From assembly GCF_000413855.1 (NCBI RefSeq), contig NZ_ATGG01000049.1, forward strand, positions 28,931-92,930: a stretch of DNA of 64,000 nucleotides, in the 5' to 3' direction. Under the pieces are notes generated by a model. That model saw nothing but the letters and a program-made list of their open reading frames with translations, did no database searches and was not told the origin of the DNA. The translations under genes and the position numbers were made by a program. This document shows, in pieces, positions 6,720 to 14,577 of this stretch. The stretch comes from Acinetobacter gyllenbergii CIP 110306 = MTCC 11365. Its GTDB lineage: Bacteria; Pseudomonadota; Gammaproteobacteria; Pseudomonadales; Moraxellaceae. Every line of letters starts with the position of its first letter. The first letter of the stretch is position 1.

Positions 6720-6776
6720 TTGATTTACCTCGATTGAATATGACCGTCTGACCTGTTACAGCAGGAAAGCGGTTTT

Positions 6777-7229
6777 TTATTTGTCCTGAATACAGGCGTT
6801 AATTTGTTGCTCGAGAGTGGCAAGCAGTACATGCATTTCGTGTATAACCTTTGCCATGTCGATTGCCTCGCCTTGTGTTATTCGTCCATCAGCAAGCATT
6901 TCTCTAAATTGCTTGCTTACATTGCCTTTCTTGATGCCGATATTTAGAAAGGTATCCATCAGGCAACTGTCCCTTTTGCACTCAGGTATATCTGGTAAGT
7001 CGATGGCTGCTTTGCCATGTTCTGCACAGATCGCCTGAAGTATTCGAAAATCCCCTGTTATGCCCATCAGCTTTGAAGCTTCAAGTAAAGTCAGGTGATG
7101 TGTTTCCGTGTTGGGGTTGACTTTACTGTTGAGTACCGCAGGGCTTTTGATACCCATGCGTGCTGCAAGCGCATTTGCTCCGCCTTTAAAGTCGTGAACC
7201 GTGTGATAAGCCGCATCTAATATGTTCAT
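6777..7229 (-). CDS. phage regulatory protein, CII family (CP76-type)
   Basis: This 150-residue protein matches the phage regulatory CII family: an N-terminal helix-turn-helix (GGANALAARMGIKSPAVLNSKVNPNTETHHLTLLEASKLM) followed by a helical C-terminal half ending in VIHEMHVLLATLEQQINA, which could oligomerise. It is the second gene of the leftward early operon, after the Cro-like gene, as expected for a regulator that tips the lysis-lysogeny choice. Its target promoter is not identified here. Confidence 0.75.
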   Translation of the reverse strand: MNILDAAYHTVHDFKGGANALAARMGIKSPAVLNSKVNPNTETHHLTLLEASKLMGITGDFRILQAICAEHGKAAIDLPDIPECKRDSCLMDTFLNIGIKKGNVSKQFREMLADGRITQGEAIDMAKVIHEMHVLLATLEQQINACIQDK

Positions 7230-7253
7230 TGCGAGTCCTTTTGAACGTGTTTA

Positions 7254-7499
7254 TTAGATGGCGAGTTGACTACTATTTTGAGTAGAACGAATGTATACCC
7301 AATTAATGTCTGGTCTAAGTTCTTCAGCTTTTACCTGACCATTCGTAAATTTTTCAATTGGCAGGCAACGATCTTCAGGGATTCTCTCGAAATTCCACTT
7401 ACTTAAAGCCCATGGAGTAATTTCTATTCCCCTGGCTAATGCCGATTTACTACCAGCAATTTTTATAGCTTTTATCAATGCTTCTTTTGGAGTGCTCAT
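7254..7499 (-). CDS. Cro/YdaS-like transcriptional regulator
   Basis: An 81-residue protein with one helix-turn-helix (EALIKAIKIAGSKSALARGIEITPWALSKW) typical of YdaS/Cro regulators. It is the first gene of the leftward early operon and is divergent from the S24 repressor, with the operator cluster lying between its start and the repressor start. Like lambda Cro it should repress the repressor's own promoter and drive lytic growth. The ATG at 7499 leaves little room for a leader, so its promoter must lie within 7510-7600. Confidence 0.8.
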   Translation of the reverse strand: MSTPKEALIKAIKIAGSKSALARGIEITPWALSKWNFERIPEDRCLPIEKFTNGQVKAEELRPDINWVYIRSTQNSSQLAI

Positions 7500-7515
7500 A
7501 ATGCAACCGAACCCA

Positions 7516-7597
7516 CTACTTAAAGTAGAAGATAATATACAACTTAAAATAGAATTGGTGCAACCTAAAATTCAAGATAAAATTCTACCTTATGTAG
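7516..7597. promoter_or_regulatory. repressor/Cro operator cluster with divergent promoters
   Basis: Three 13-bp palindromes share the form CTACT-N3-AGTAG: 7516-7528 (perfect), 7540-7552 (two mismatches) and 7585-7597 (CTACC-TTA-TGTAG). A plus-strand promoter for the repressor may be TTGGTG-17-TAAAAT (7555-7583). A minus-strand one for cro may be TTGCAC-18-TATATT. The same palindrome occurs in the rightward operon promoter, which makes this the OR-like member of an OR/OL pair. Confidence 0.65.
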
Positions 7598-7614
7598 AAA
7601 ATGGACAAGTTTCG

Positions 7615-8277
7615 ATGCCACAGCCTAAATACTTGGATTTTGCTAATCGCTTAAAAGAGCTGATGGAAAAAGAAGGCTCGACAATCAAAACTGTTAACCA
7701 ATTAAAAGACACTATTGGCGTTACTTATGAGATGGCTCGCCGCTACACATTAGGTACAGCAAAGCCAAGAGAAGAAAAACTACAAACCTTAGCTAATAGT
7801 TTTAATATTGATATTAGTTATTTGGATCATGGAACTAGTTTAGAAACAAATATCTCAAATCCTTTTCCAGTAGCAGGTCGATTAGTGCCAGTTATTTCAT
7901 GGGTACAAGCTGGTACTTGGACTTGTACTGAGGGTGTGCCAGCCGGAACGCAATTTGAAGAGTGGTTACCACCCAATCCTAAATGTGGAAAAAATGGCTA
8001 CGGTTTAGAGGTTGTAGGTGAATCCATGCTTCCAGACTTCCGCCCTAGTGATAAAATTTATGTAAATCCTGACTTTCAAATAAGTGATTTAAAAACAGGT
8101 GATTTGGTTATCGTTGCATGCGATGGGGAAACAGAAGCAACCTTCAAGAAATTGATTGTAGAAAGCAATGGTATGTATTTAGAACCCTTAAACCCGAAAT
8201 GGCTTGAGAAAATCATGGAGCTTCGTGAAGGATGCAAATTGGTTGGTAAGGTTGTGGGGTTATATAGGGATGTCTGA
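7615..8277 (+). CDS. CI-like prophage repressor with S24 autoprotease domain
   Basis: The N-terminal helix-turn-helix (residues about 25-62, TVNQLKDTIGVTYEMARRYT) is joined to a LexA/CI-type peptidase. A cleavage bond A99-G100 (WVQAG), nucleophile S137 (GESM) and general-base lysine near 178-179 (TFKKL) are visible. DNA damage through RecA should trigger self-cleavage and induction. The frame is open back to 7492, but those codons cover the operators. ATG 7615 gives the usual 220-residue size and leaves the operator region untranslated. Confidence 0.85.
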   Translation: MPQPKYLDFANRLKELMEKEGSTIKTVNQLKDTIGVTYEMARRYTLGTAKPREEKLQTLANSFNIDISYLDHGTSLETNISNPFPVAGRLVPVISWVQAGTWTCTEGVPAGTQFEEWLPPNPKCGKNGYGLEVVGESMLPDFRPSDKIYVNPDFQISDLKTGDLVIVACDGETEATFKKLIVESNGMYLEPLNPKWLEKIMELREGCKLVGKVVGLYRDV

Positions 8278-8332
8278 ACATATTACTCCTCAAATAAAGT
8301 TATTCTTTAATTAATATAAGGTTTAATTACTC

Positions 8333-9493
8333 ATGGAATTAGAAATAAATACCGTCAGACATTTACCAATTAGTGAACTCCTTTTAGACCCATTAAATCC
8401 GAGACTTGGGGAGTCAGCTAATGAAAAAATTACGCAAGATCAGATAGTTTCATTAATTATTAATAACTTTGGTATTGACGATTTACTTAGCTCAATGTCA
8501 TACAATGGTTATTTTGAAGCTGAACCTCTAGTTTGCCAAAAAAGAAACGGTCAATATTATATAATTGAAGGTAATAGACGACTAGTTACCTGTTTAATTT
8601 TAGGTCAAGATCCTCGAGCAAGAAACCATATTAAAGATTTCAAACACTTCATAGATTTACATAATGAAAGAGGAAGTCCAAATGTCATAAATCTTCCTAT
8701 TGTCATTTTTAAGGAGGATGAAGACCCTAAAAAAATAAGTGCTTATCTAGGAATACGCCATATTGTTTCAACTAAAGATTGGGATTCTTTTGCTAAAGCA
8801 AGATGGATCAATGAAACCATTACAAATCAAAAAATTTCTATAAAAGATATCTCAATTATGACTGGTGATAAAAGCGGAACTATTAAAAGCTTACTATCTG
8901 GTTATAATTTCATGAATCAATTAGAAAATGACCGAAAATTCAACAGAGATGCGACTGTTCGCAAAGGCAGAGGTAGCAATGTGAGTTACCCATTCTCTTG
9001 GGTATACACTTTATTTAATTATCCAAATGCTCGAAATTTTTTAGGTCTTGAGTTTTTTACTGATGAAGACAAACCAAATTTAAATCCAATTCCTGAAAAT
9101 AAACTAGATGATGCTGTTTTCGTAATTGATGCTTTATTTGGTAATAGTAATAAAGGGCAAGATTCTTTATTAAAAGATTCTCGTGAAATTCCTAAATTCG
9201 CAGAAGCTCTTGGGAATCCAGAAAAAGTATATTTCCTTAAAAAAGGAAAAAGCTTATTAGAAGTTAATAATTTAACTACAAATATCAATGAACGCTTAGA
9301 AACCATTTTCTTTGAATGTATTGAATCACTAGAGGATGCTCGAGATCGTATTACGAAAGAACCTCAAAATATTATTCAGCAAACTATTGCAGATAGCGAT
9401 GATAAAATTATTCATATCAATAAATTATTAAAATCCATCAGGCAGCAACTTTCAGAAATTCAATCTAATTCTAAAGATGATCTGGAACTGTAA
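8333..9493 (+). CDS. ParB-fold protein in rexA-like position
   Basis: The first 150 residues form a ParB/Srx-type domain: LPISELLLDPLNPRL near the start, a central EPLVCQKRNGQYYIIEGNRR block with the conserved G-N-R-R (residues 80-83), then a helical region with a possible HTH (ISIKDISIMTGDKSGTIKSLL). Such domains bind or cut nucleotides and DNA. The gene follows the repressor by 55 bases on the same strand, like lambda rexA, so it is probably expressed from the repressor promoter in the lysogen. It is followed ten bases later by its partner gene. The role is unknown; defence is an inference. Confidence 0.65.
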   Translation: MELEINTVRHLPISELLLDPLNPRLGESANEKITQDQIVSLIINNFGIDDLLSSMSYNGYFEAEPLVCQKRNGQYYIIEGNRRLVTCLILGQDPRARNHIKDFKHFIDLHNERGSPNVINLPIVIFKEDEDPKKISAYLGIRHIVSTKDWDSFAKARWINETITNQKISIKDISIMTGDKSGTIKSLLSGYNFMNQLENDRKFNRDATVRKGRGSNVSYPFSWVYTLFNYPNARNFLGLEFFTDEDKPNLNPIPENKLDDAVFVIDALFGNSNKGQDSLLKDSREIPKFAEALGNPEKVYFLKKGKSLLEVNNLTTNINERLETIFFECIESLEDARDRITKEPQNIIQQTIADSDDKIIHINKLLKSIRQQLSEIQSNSKDDLEL

Positions 9494-9503
9494 GGCGAAC
9501 TAA

Positions 9504-10487
9504 ATGTCAAATCAAAAAGTTGTCATAGATGCCGATCAAACTGAATTAGAGGCTCTTCTAAACTCATCTGCTCCATTAGATGCTGGTGTAATGGATGATC
9601 GCCATGCTAGTGCTTTGGACTCGATAGATACTGAAGAATTAAGTAATTGGGCTGCTAGAGATGCTGAATTAGATGATTTAGGGTCTGATGTTTCTACTGA
9701 AATAATTTATAGAGCAAAATTATTAGACGATGCTTATCCTTTTAAAATTGAGGATGGAAGTCTAAAAATTAAAGAATCATCAATAAATTTATTTTATATA
9801 TTTTGCTTAATCTTATCTCAATCAAAATTAAAAGCTCAAAAGGGAGAAGCTGCATATAATCAAATGATGGCTCGATTCTTTGAGAGATCAACTTTAGGAA
9901 TTATTCGTTGCTCATTGGGGCACTTAAGTAGTGGACATCATTTTGGCTTCCCAAGAGATAATGGAAGTAATATTAAACAAGCTATAAACTCATTGCCGAA
10001 AGATTTAAATATTTCAAAAGAATGGAAATATAATCCTATAGATTATGTTGAAAATGAGGTTTCGAATCAAAAAGATTTAGGAATCGATCAGATTATTTGG
10101 ATCAAAAGACCAGATAATCGTACTTTCTCTCATCTTTTCTTTTTAGGTCAATGTGCTTGTGGTGATGATTACATAAATAAGTTTAATGATATTGATATTA
10201 ATAAGCTCAATCAATATTTTCGACCATTTACTCACACTCAACCAGTAAAAATGATGAGTATTCCATTCATCCTTACAGATGATGATTTTCAGAAAGTTTC
10301 AAATAGAGCAGGTTGGCTTTTTGATAGAATTAGCTTAGCAGGTATTTATAATAAACATCCTGAATTGAATAAAGATTACGATGAAAAACTTATTGAACTT
10401 ATATGTAATTCGACACCATACGGCGAACGATTTAAAAAGTCGTCACTCTATAAGAAATTAGCACCAGTTGAAAAAAGTGAAATTTAA
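9504..10487 (+). CDS. hypothetical partner with nuclease-like motif
   Basis: The family is not recognised with certainty. The N-terminal 65 residues are acidic and probably disordered. The middle contains a G-I-D-Q-I-I-W-I strand (D195) followed by FFLGQCACG (Q216 to G220). The spacing resembles the catalytic strands of PD-(D/E)XK nucleases, with Q-C-A-C in place of the usual E-x-K, so catalysis is uncertain. It follows the ParB-fold gene by ten bases and ends convergently with the methyltransferase gene. The trio suggests a modification-linked nuclease module. Confidence 0.5.
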   Translation: MSNQKVVIDADQTELEALLNSSAPLDAGVMDDRHASALDSIDTEELSNWAARDAELDDLGSDVSTEIIYRAKLLDDAYPFKIEDGSLKIKESSINLFYIFCLILSQSKLKAQKGEAAYNQMMARFFERSTLGIIRCSLGHLSSGHHFGFPRDNGSNIKQAINSLPKDLNISKEWKYNPIDYVENEVSNQKDLGIDQIIWIKRPDNRTFSHLFFLGQCACGDDYINKFNDIDINKLNQYFRPFTHTQPVKMMSIPFILTDDDFQKVSNRAGWLFDRISLAGIYNKHPELNKDYDEKLIELICNSTPYGERFKKSSLYKKLAPVEKSEI

Positions 10488-10491
10488 ATAA

Positions 10492-10514
10492 ATGGTAAGT
10501 GTTAAGCTTACCAT
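10492..10514. terminator. bidirectional hairpin between convergent genes
   Basis: ATGGTAAG and CTTACCAT pair around a seven-base loop between the stop codons of the partner gene and the methyltransferase gene. Confidence 0.5.
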
Positions 10515-11449
10515 CAAAAATAATTTTTTAGTTTTTTTGCAATAACTTCGAATAATGGTGGTGGGACAGCATTTCCCACTACTTTATATTTGTTCTCAAG
10601 ATTAACTTCTTGCTCACGCGGAAAAATTAGATCTCGAAAACCTTGAAGTCTGGCTGCTTCTTTATACGTAAAACGACGAGCTGGTTCCGAAGTTGAAAAT
10701 TCCCATTGATCAGTACCAACTTTTACCATATCAGGGCTAACAGGGTGAAGAAGCATATGTCTTGCGCTGCTTACCATTGTCCGTGAAGTTTCGTCCCACC
10801 CTCTTTTACGGTTTCGTGACATATAATACCAATGAAAATCATAGTTATAGTATTCACTTACATTTGGCCAAAGAGGCAAATTCTTGAGAGCTTCCCGAAT
10901 TGAAATTTTTGGCATTAATCCAATACCATGAGTAGGTTCTGGAAATTGAAACTCAAGACCATAATCATTTCGAATACCTACAATAAAGATTCTTTTACGC
11001 TCTTGAGCCACACCATAATCGGAAGCATTTAGTACTTTAAATTGGACATTGTAACCAGCTTCTGAAAAGACTTTAATTTGGTCTTGCAATAGATGCTGGA
11101 ACGTTGCACTGGTCATCCCAGAAACATTCTCAACAATAAATCCTTTAGGCTTAATGTAATTTAAAGCCCGAGCAAACTCTTTATACAAATAATTTAATTT
11201 ATTGTCTGCTTGGCGCTTACCACCTTGGCTAAATCCTTGGCAAGGATAGCATCCAGCTAGTATGTCTGCTGAAGGAAAATGTTCCAACTCAGTGATGCTT
11301 TGCAAAATGTAATCTGTTTCAGGATGATTAGCCTCATAGACCTCTTTAGCATATGGTAAAATATCATTGGCCATAATGACGTCAAATCCGGCATTTATTA
11401 ATCCTGCGTCAGACCCACCGCAGCCCGAAAAGAGTGAAACAGCTTTCAT
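10514..11449 (-). CDS. DNA (cytosine-5-)-methyltransferase
   Basis: All main C5-methylase motifs are visible in order: FSGCGG (motif I, residues 7-12), PCQGFS with catalytic C70 (IV), ENV (VI, 106-108), QERKRIFIVG (VIII) and GNAVPPPLFEVI (X) at the end; 311 residues is compact but complete. It methylates cytosine at C5 using S-adenosylmethionine. It faces the ParB-fold/partner pair and its own promoter must lie in 11450-11690. The enzyme could mark self DNA for the neighbouring nuclease-like protein or act alone as prophage self-protection; the recognition sequence is unknown. Confidence 0.85.
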   Translation of the reverse strand: MKAVSLFSGCGGSDAGLINAGFDVIMANDILPYAKEVYEANHPETDYILQSITELEHFPSADILAGCYPCQGFSQGGKRQADNKLNYLYKEFARALNYIKPKGFIVENVSGMTSATFQHLLQDQIKVFSEAGYNVQFKVLNASDYGVAQERKRIFIVGIRNDYGLEFQFPEPTHGIGLMPKISIREALKNLPLWPNVSEYYNYDFHWYYMSRNRKRGWDETSRTMVSSARHMLLHPVSPDMVKVGTDQWEFSTSEPARRFTYKEAARLQGFRDLIFPREQEVNLENKYKVVGNAVPPPLFEVIAKKLKNYF

Positions 11450-11688
11450 TTTTTTCCTTTAGAACACTACCTTCATAGGCATGAAATCCTACGAATAGTA
11501 CATTAAGATTTAATATATCACTAGCAACTTCTTTTGATATACAACCTAATTCATAGTGAATTGCTCACTTAAAAAGCTATATTCGTAATAAAAATGTGGA
11601 AACTCATCAATTTGCTTTTAGAGATAGGTTTTCTTTGCTAACTACAGAATAAAAAAGCAATCAAAAGTAGAAGACAGGAGATTTAATA

Positions 11689-11716
11689 TTGACAAATTTT
11701 CTACTTTTAGTAGTAT
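11689..11716 (+). promoter_or_regulatory. rightward early promoter containing a repressor operator
   Basis: TTGACA (11689-11694) and TAGTAT (11711-11716) are 16 bases apart. Between and overlapping them is a perfect CTACT-N3-AGTAG palindrome (11701-11713), the same operator found beside the repressor gene. This is the OL/PL counterpart that should keep the ERF operon silent in the lysogen. The rest of the 306-bp gap 11450-11755 must also hold the methyltransferase promoter, which I cannot place. Confidence 0.7.
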
Positions 11717-11737
11717 TTATCTCGTAATCAACAAAAA

Positions 11738-11766
11738 GCCCCGTGCTCTTGGCGGATGAACGGGGC
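11738..11766 (+). terminator. leader hairpin of the rightward operon
   Basis: GCCCCG and CGGGGC pair around a 17-base loop, flanked by A5 and T3, between the promoter and the first gene. The T run is short, so it may be a partial terminator or attenuator rather than a full stop. Confidence 0.45.
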
Positions 11767-11788
11767 TTTGCAATTAAGCGAGATAAGT

Positions 11789-11986
11789 ATGAAACAAAAG
11801 TCTACACCTAGTCAAACGTCCCAACGTTTACATCAACACCCTTCTGCTACTGATTATCAGGTCAGTACACTCGATTTCATCAAAGTTAATCTAAAAGATG
11901 CGCTTAAGCTATTCCCTATTCTAGTTGTAGTTTTCCTAATTTGTATCGTTCAAATCTTTGTTGTTTACAGCATCTTTGGAGGATAA
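11789..11986 (+). CDS. small single-pass membrane protein, 65 aa
   Basis: The N-terminal half is polar (KQKSTPSQTSQRLHQHPSA) and residues about 42-62 (LFPILVVVFLICIVQIFVVY) form one transmembrane helix, so the product is probably a bitopic inner-membrane peptide. The start at 11789 places it after the leader hairpin. It is the first gene of the rightward operon, four bases before the next start. The family is not recognised; position after the early promoter recalls small host-takeover proteins of phages. Confidence 0.55.
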   Translation: MKQKSTPSQTSQRLHQHPSATDYQVSTLDFIKVNLKDALKLFPILVVVFLICIVQIFVVYSIFGG

Positions 11987-11990
11987 GCAA

Positions 11991-12536
11991 ATGGGACAAT
12001 TACATACAGCTTCCAACCCAAAAACCAAGCGATTAAACTCGTCATTATTGAACAAAATACAACCGACAAGCTATGACGCACAGAGACTTGTAAGCCCTGT
12101 AAATACTAGGGTTTCAGCATCATATACACAGGGTAAGACCAAGAATTTGGACCCTGTCATGCAAAAGAAACGCTATACCACACCTTTCGCGCAGTTCATC
12201 TGTAAAGACGTGAACGGCTACTACAACGTACGCCTTGGCCCAAAAATTTATCTGGTCAACGTATCGTTAAATTACACCCCTGATTTTGACGGTGAATTCT
12301 TTGGTGGTGCACAAGCTGCACGCTTTGAATGGCATTCTATTCTGGTTAAAGAATCAGTAGAAAGCGAAGTACGCCCCATCACTGATGAAGAATTAGCTGT
12401 TTATTGGCTAAAAGGTAATATCAAGAAAATCGTAAATTACCAACGTGCCATAGAACGCATAGCTCGAAGCCAAACACCACGCTATAGCAAAGAACAACGG
12501 ATTGATTACCGCAACGCGCAATATAACGGTGCCTAA
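11991..12536 (+). CDS. hypothetical prophage protein, 181 aa
   Basis: The family is not recognised. The product is basic and soluble, with a central beta-rich part (QFICKDVNGYYNVRLGPKIY) and a helical arginine-rich C-terminus. The ATG at 11991 has GGAGG eight bases upstream. It lies between the membrane peptide and the ERF gene in an operon with almost no gaps, so a role in recombination or nucleic-acid binding is plausible but not shown. Confidence 0.55.
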   Translation: MGQLHTASNPKTKRLNSSLLNKIQPTSYDAQRLVSPVNTRVSASYTQGKTKNLDPVMQKKRYTTPFAQFICKDVNGYYNVRLGPKIYLVNVSLNYTPDFDGEFFGGAQAARFEWHSILVKESVESEVRPITDEELAVYWLKGNIKKIVNYQRAIERIARSQTPRYSKEQRIDYRNAQYNGA

Positions 12537-12544
12537 GGAGATTT

Positions 12545-13267
12545 ATGATGAATGCAGCCGTGAATCAACAAATGGCATCAACCAGTACACTAGATGCCTT
12601 ACAACTTATTCAGCTTGAGTTAAAAGCACCAAAGAGCAAATACAACAGCTTTGGTAAATTCCATTATCGTAGCCTTGAAGACATTCTTGAAGGTGTTAAG
12701 CCACTGTTGCAAAAGTACGGCGCTACCCTTGTTGTTAGTGATGAAGTACAAGAGATTGGACCAGTCGTGGTGATTACAGCCAAAGCAGTCTTTACTGATC
12801 CTCAAGGCAAACAAACCATGACTACCGCACATGCTGGTGTGGAGATCAATAAAAAAGGAATGGATGTCGCTCAGACTTTTGGCTCGTCCAGTTCCTATGC
12901 GCGTAAATACGCATTGAATGGTCTGTTCCTGATTGATGATACCCAAGATGCCGATACTGATGCATACCATCAACAAAGCAATACGCAGACTCAGAACAAT
13001 CAACAGAATGCCCCTGCTCAAAATCAGCAGCGCAATCAGAACCAACAACCTGCACAGCAACAACGGCAGCAGCAAAACCAAAATGCTCAACCAAATGCAG
13101 CACAACAACTGACCAATGATTTTCAGCAGGCGTTAAACGCAATTCATCACACCGACAAAGAAGCAGATCTAGGTGCGATCTATAAGCAGTTTAAAGGCAC
13201 ACGCTATGAAGCTCAGATTGTGCAGGCCTGTAAGGCAAAAAAGGACATGGAGGGTTGGAGTGCGTAA
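12545..13267 (+). CDS. erf: ERF-family single-strand annealing protein
   Basis: The protein promotes annealing of complementary single strands during phage recombination and genome circularisation. The N-terminal 135 residues carry the ERF pattern: KYNSFGKFHYRSLEDILEGVKP, then VVITAKAVFTD, and the G-S-S-S-S-Y-A-R-K-Y-A-L-N-G-L-F motif. A glutamine/asparagine-rich linker (about residues 142-185) leads to a short helical tail. No partner exonuclease is recognisable in the operon. AAGGAG precedes the start. The downstream gene overlaps its end by 13 bases. Confidence 0.85.
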   Translation: MMNAAVNQQMASTSTLDALQLIQLELKAPKSKYNSFGKFHYRSLEDILEGVKPLLQKYGATLVVSDEVQEIGPVVVITAKAVFTDPQGKQTMTTAHAGVEINKKGMDVAQTFGSSSSYARKYALNGLFLIDDTQDADTDAYHQQSNTQTQNNQQNAPAQNQQRNQNQQPAQQQRQQQNQNAQPNAAQQLTNDFQQALNAIHHTDKEADLGAIYKQFKGTRYEAQIVQACKAKKDMEGWSA

Positions 13268-13461
13268 AAACCTACATTTTTAAGTATGTGGCCAAGCTTC
13301 ACGGCAAAGGCAGCTTACGAGGACGTGTAGAGGCTACGACAGCTCTCCAGGCTAAACAACAGATATTGCAAGGCAATGAATTGATCAAGGATGTCTCAGT
13401 ATCGCTATTAACCAATCAAAAGGCTGCACGCACGCAGTCTTTTGAAAAGCTTAGTAATTAG
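13255..13461 (+). CDS. hypothetical small basic protein, TTG start
   Basis: The family is not recognised. The 68-residue product is basic (about residues 4-30 are Lys/Arg-rich beta strands, then helix ALQAKQQILQGNEL). The start appears to be TTG at 13255, since GGAGG lies just upstream inside the end of the ERF gene and no ATG is available; overlap is 13 bases. Co-translation with ERF suggests an accessory recombination protein. Confidence 0.5.
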   Translation: MECVKTYIFKYVAKLHGKGSLRGRVEATTALQAKQQILQGNELIKDVSVSLLTNQKAARTQSFEKLSN

Positions 13462-13481
13462 AAATGAAATTTGGAGTAAAA

Positions 13482-13700
13482 ATGCAAAAAGTCCAATTAA
13501 AACCAGAAGAAAAACTGCAACAGTTAATAGAATCAGGCGCAAGCCTAGTGAACTCAATAGATGCTGCAACAATCCTTGGCTATAAGCCAAATACACTTCG
13601 AGTTTGGGCAAGTACAGGAAAAGGTGACCTTAAACCTGTACTAACAAAAAATGGTGCTAGATGGCGTTTAACCGATATTCGCAATCTTATAGGGGCTTAG
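13482..13700 (+). CDS. small HTH protein, AlpA/excisionase-like
   Basis: A 72-residue protein with a winged-helix pattern of the MerR/AlpA/Xis type: SIDAATILGYKPNTLRVWAS then a wing GARWRLTDIRNL. Proteins of this size near the end of a prophage recombination operon commonly act as excisionases or as activators of integrase. The ATG at 13482 has GGAG at ideal spacing; an upstream ATG is less likely. It is the last rightward gene before the attachment tRNA, the place where an integrase would be expected but is absent. Confidence 0.6.
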   Translation: MQKVQLKPEEKLQQLIESGASLVNSIDAATILGYKPNTLRVWASTGKGDLKPVLTKNGARWRLTDIRNLIGA

Positions 13701-14125
13701 GCCCCGTTTATCTTTTCTAAAATCACTAAAATTGCTTTTACCTTTTCTTTTATAGCTTCTCTATTTTTATATAAATCTGTATCTGAGACATCCTCATCTA
13801 CGGGATTAGGGAAATCAAAAATACCCATTCTTTTTTCTTCTTCAACTAGACGAATATGTTCTTTAATTAAATTTTTATAATCAGATAATAATTTTTGTAT
13901 TTGATTTGGATATTGATTATAAATATTAGGATATTTCTCAAGAAATTCTTTTAATTGAGAAACATCTATTCCTTTTAGCTTATCGGAATTAGGATCAAAC
14001 TTACGAAATTGTTCTTCAAAGAAATCACGTAATTCTTTAGTTAAATTATTTGCATGTTTCCTACGTTTCCACCCAAGTAGTGAAACACTCTTTTTAAAAA
14101 TTTGCTTAAGCCTAACTAATATCAT
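13697..14125 (-). CDS. hypothetical protein next to the prophage end, 142 aa
   Basis: The family is not recognised. The N-terminus is basic and amphipathic (VRLKQIFKKSVSLLGWKRRKHA), followed by a long charged helical region and an acidic C-terminus; no catalytic motif, and none of the Arg-His-Arg-Tyr residues of a tyrosine recombinase, are seen. It is convergent with the HTH gene, overlapping by four bases, and very AT-rich. It occupies the slot between recombination operon and tRNA and may be a cargo gene carried at the prophage boundary. Confidence 0.55.
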   Translation of the reverse strand: MILVRLKQIFKKSVSLLGWKRRKHANNLTKELRDFFEEQFRKFDPNSDKLKGIDVSQLKEFLEKYPNIYNQYPNQIQKLLSDYKNLIKEHIRLVEEEKRMGIFDFPNPVDEDVSDTDLYKNREAIKEKVKAILVILEKINGA

Positions 14126-14157
14126 TTCTATTTCCCCGTATTGTTGTTTATTAAAAT

Positions 14158-14177
14158 TGATTACATAGTGATTACAT
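14158..14177 (+). repeat. paired TGATTACAT repeats, possible integrase arm sites
   Basis: TGATTACAT occurs at 14158-14166 and 14169-14177, 11 bp apart, about one helical turn. It lies between the prophage's last gene and the tRNA 3' end, where arm-type recombinase sites usually lie. Confidence 0.3.
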
Positions 14178-14190
14178 GGATTTTAATATT

Positions 14191-14225
14191 AAAAAAGCAC
14201 TTACAATTAATGCATGTAAGTGCTT
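14191..14225 (-). terminator. terminator of the tRNA gene
   Basis: AAGCACTTACA and TGTAAGTGCTT form an 11-bp perfect stem with a nine-base loop; on the minus strand it is followed by a T6 run, nine bases after the tRNA CCA end. Confidence 0.8.
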
Positions 14226-14233
14226 GATATATA

Positions 14234-14310
<77 letters not shown>

Positions 14311-14577
14311 TAAACTTGAATCATATTATGTATATGATGAATGCTGCCTGATCTTAGTAAAATTTAACTTAAATTACAAGCAGATGATTTTATCAAATTA
14401 CTAAAATAATGTTAAAAATCATAAACTGCGCTGATTCTATATGATCTTTACAGCTTGAGTAAAGATGATATTGCACTATTTTGATCATTAATAAGACATC
14501 TAAATTTATTTTGATCTGGTATTTTCAGATATGTATTTTCCTGAAAAGTCGTATTACACTGCTGCGACTCAAAGCCT

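Noticed and set aside
7270..7285. CTACT-N6-AGTAG inside the Cro-like gene
   Set aside because: Half-site spacing is six rather than three and it is at the 3' end of the coding region, so probably not a fourth operator.
7492..7614. Upstream extension of the repressor reading frame
   Set aside because: It would cross the operator cluster and overlap the Cro-like start; the downstream ATG gives the standard repressor length.
12620..13142. Two long minus-strand ORFs opposite the ERF gene
   Set aside because: Leucine- and histidine-rich translations of the glutamine-rich linker on the other strand; no start signals.
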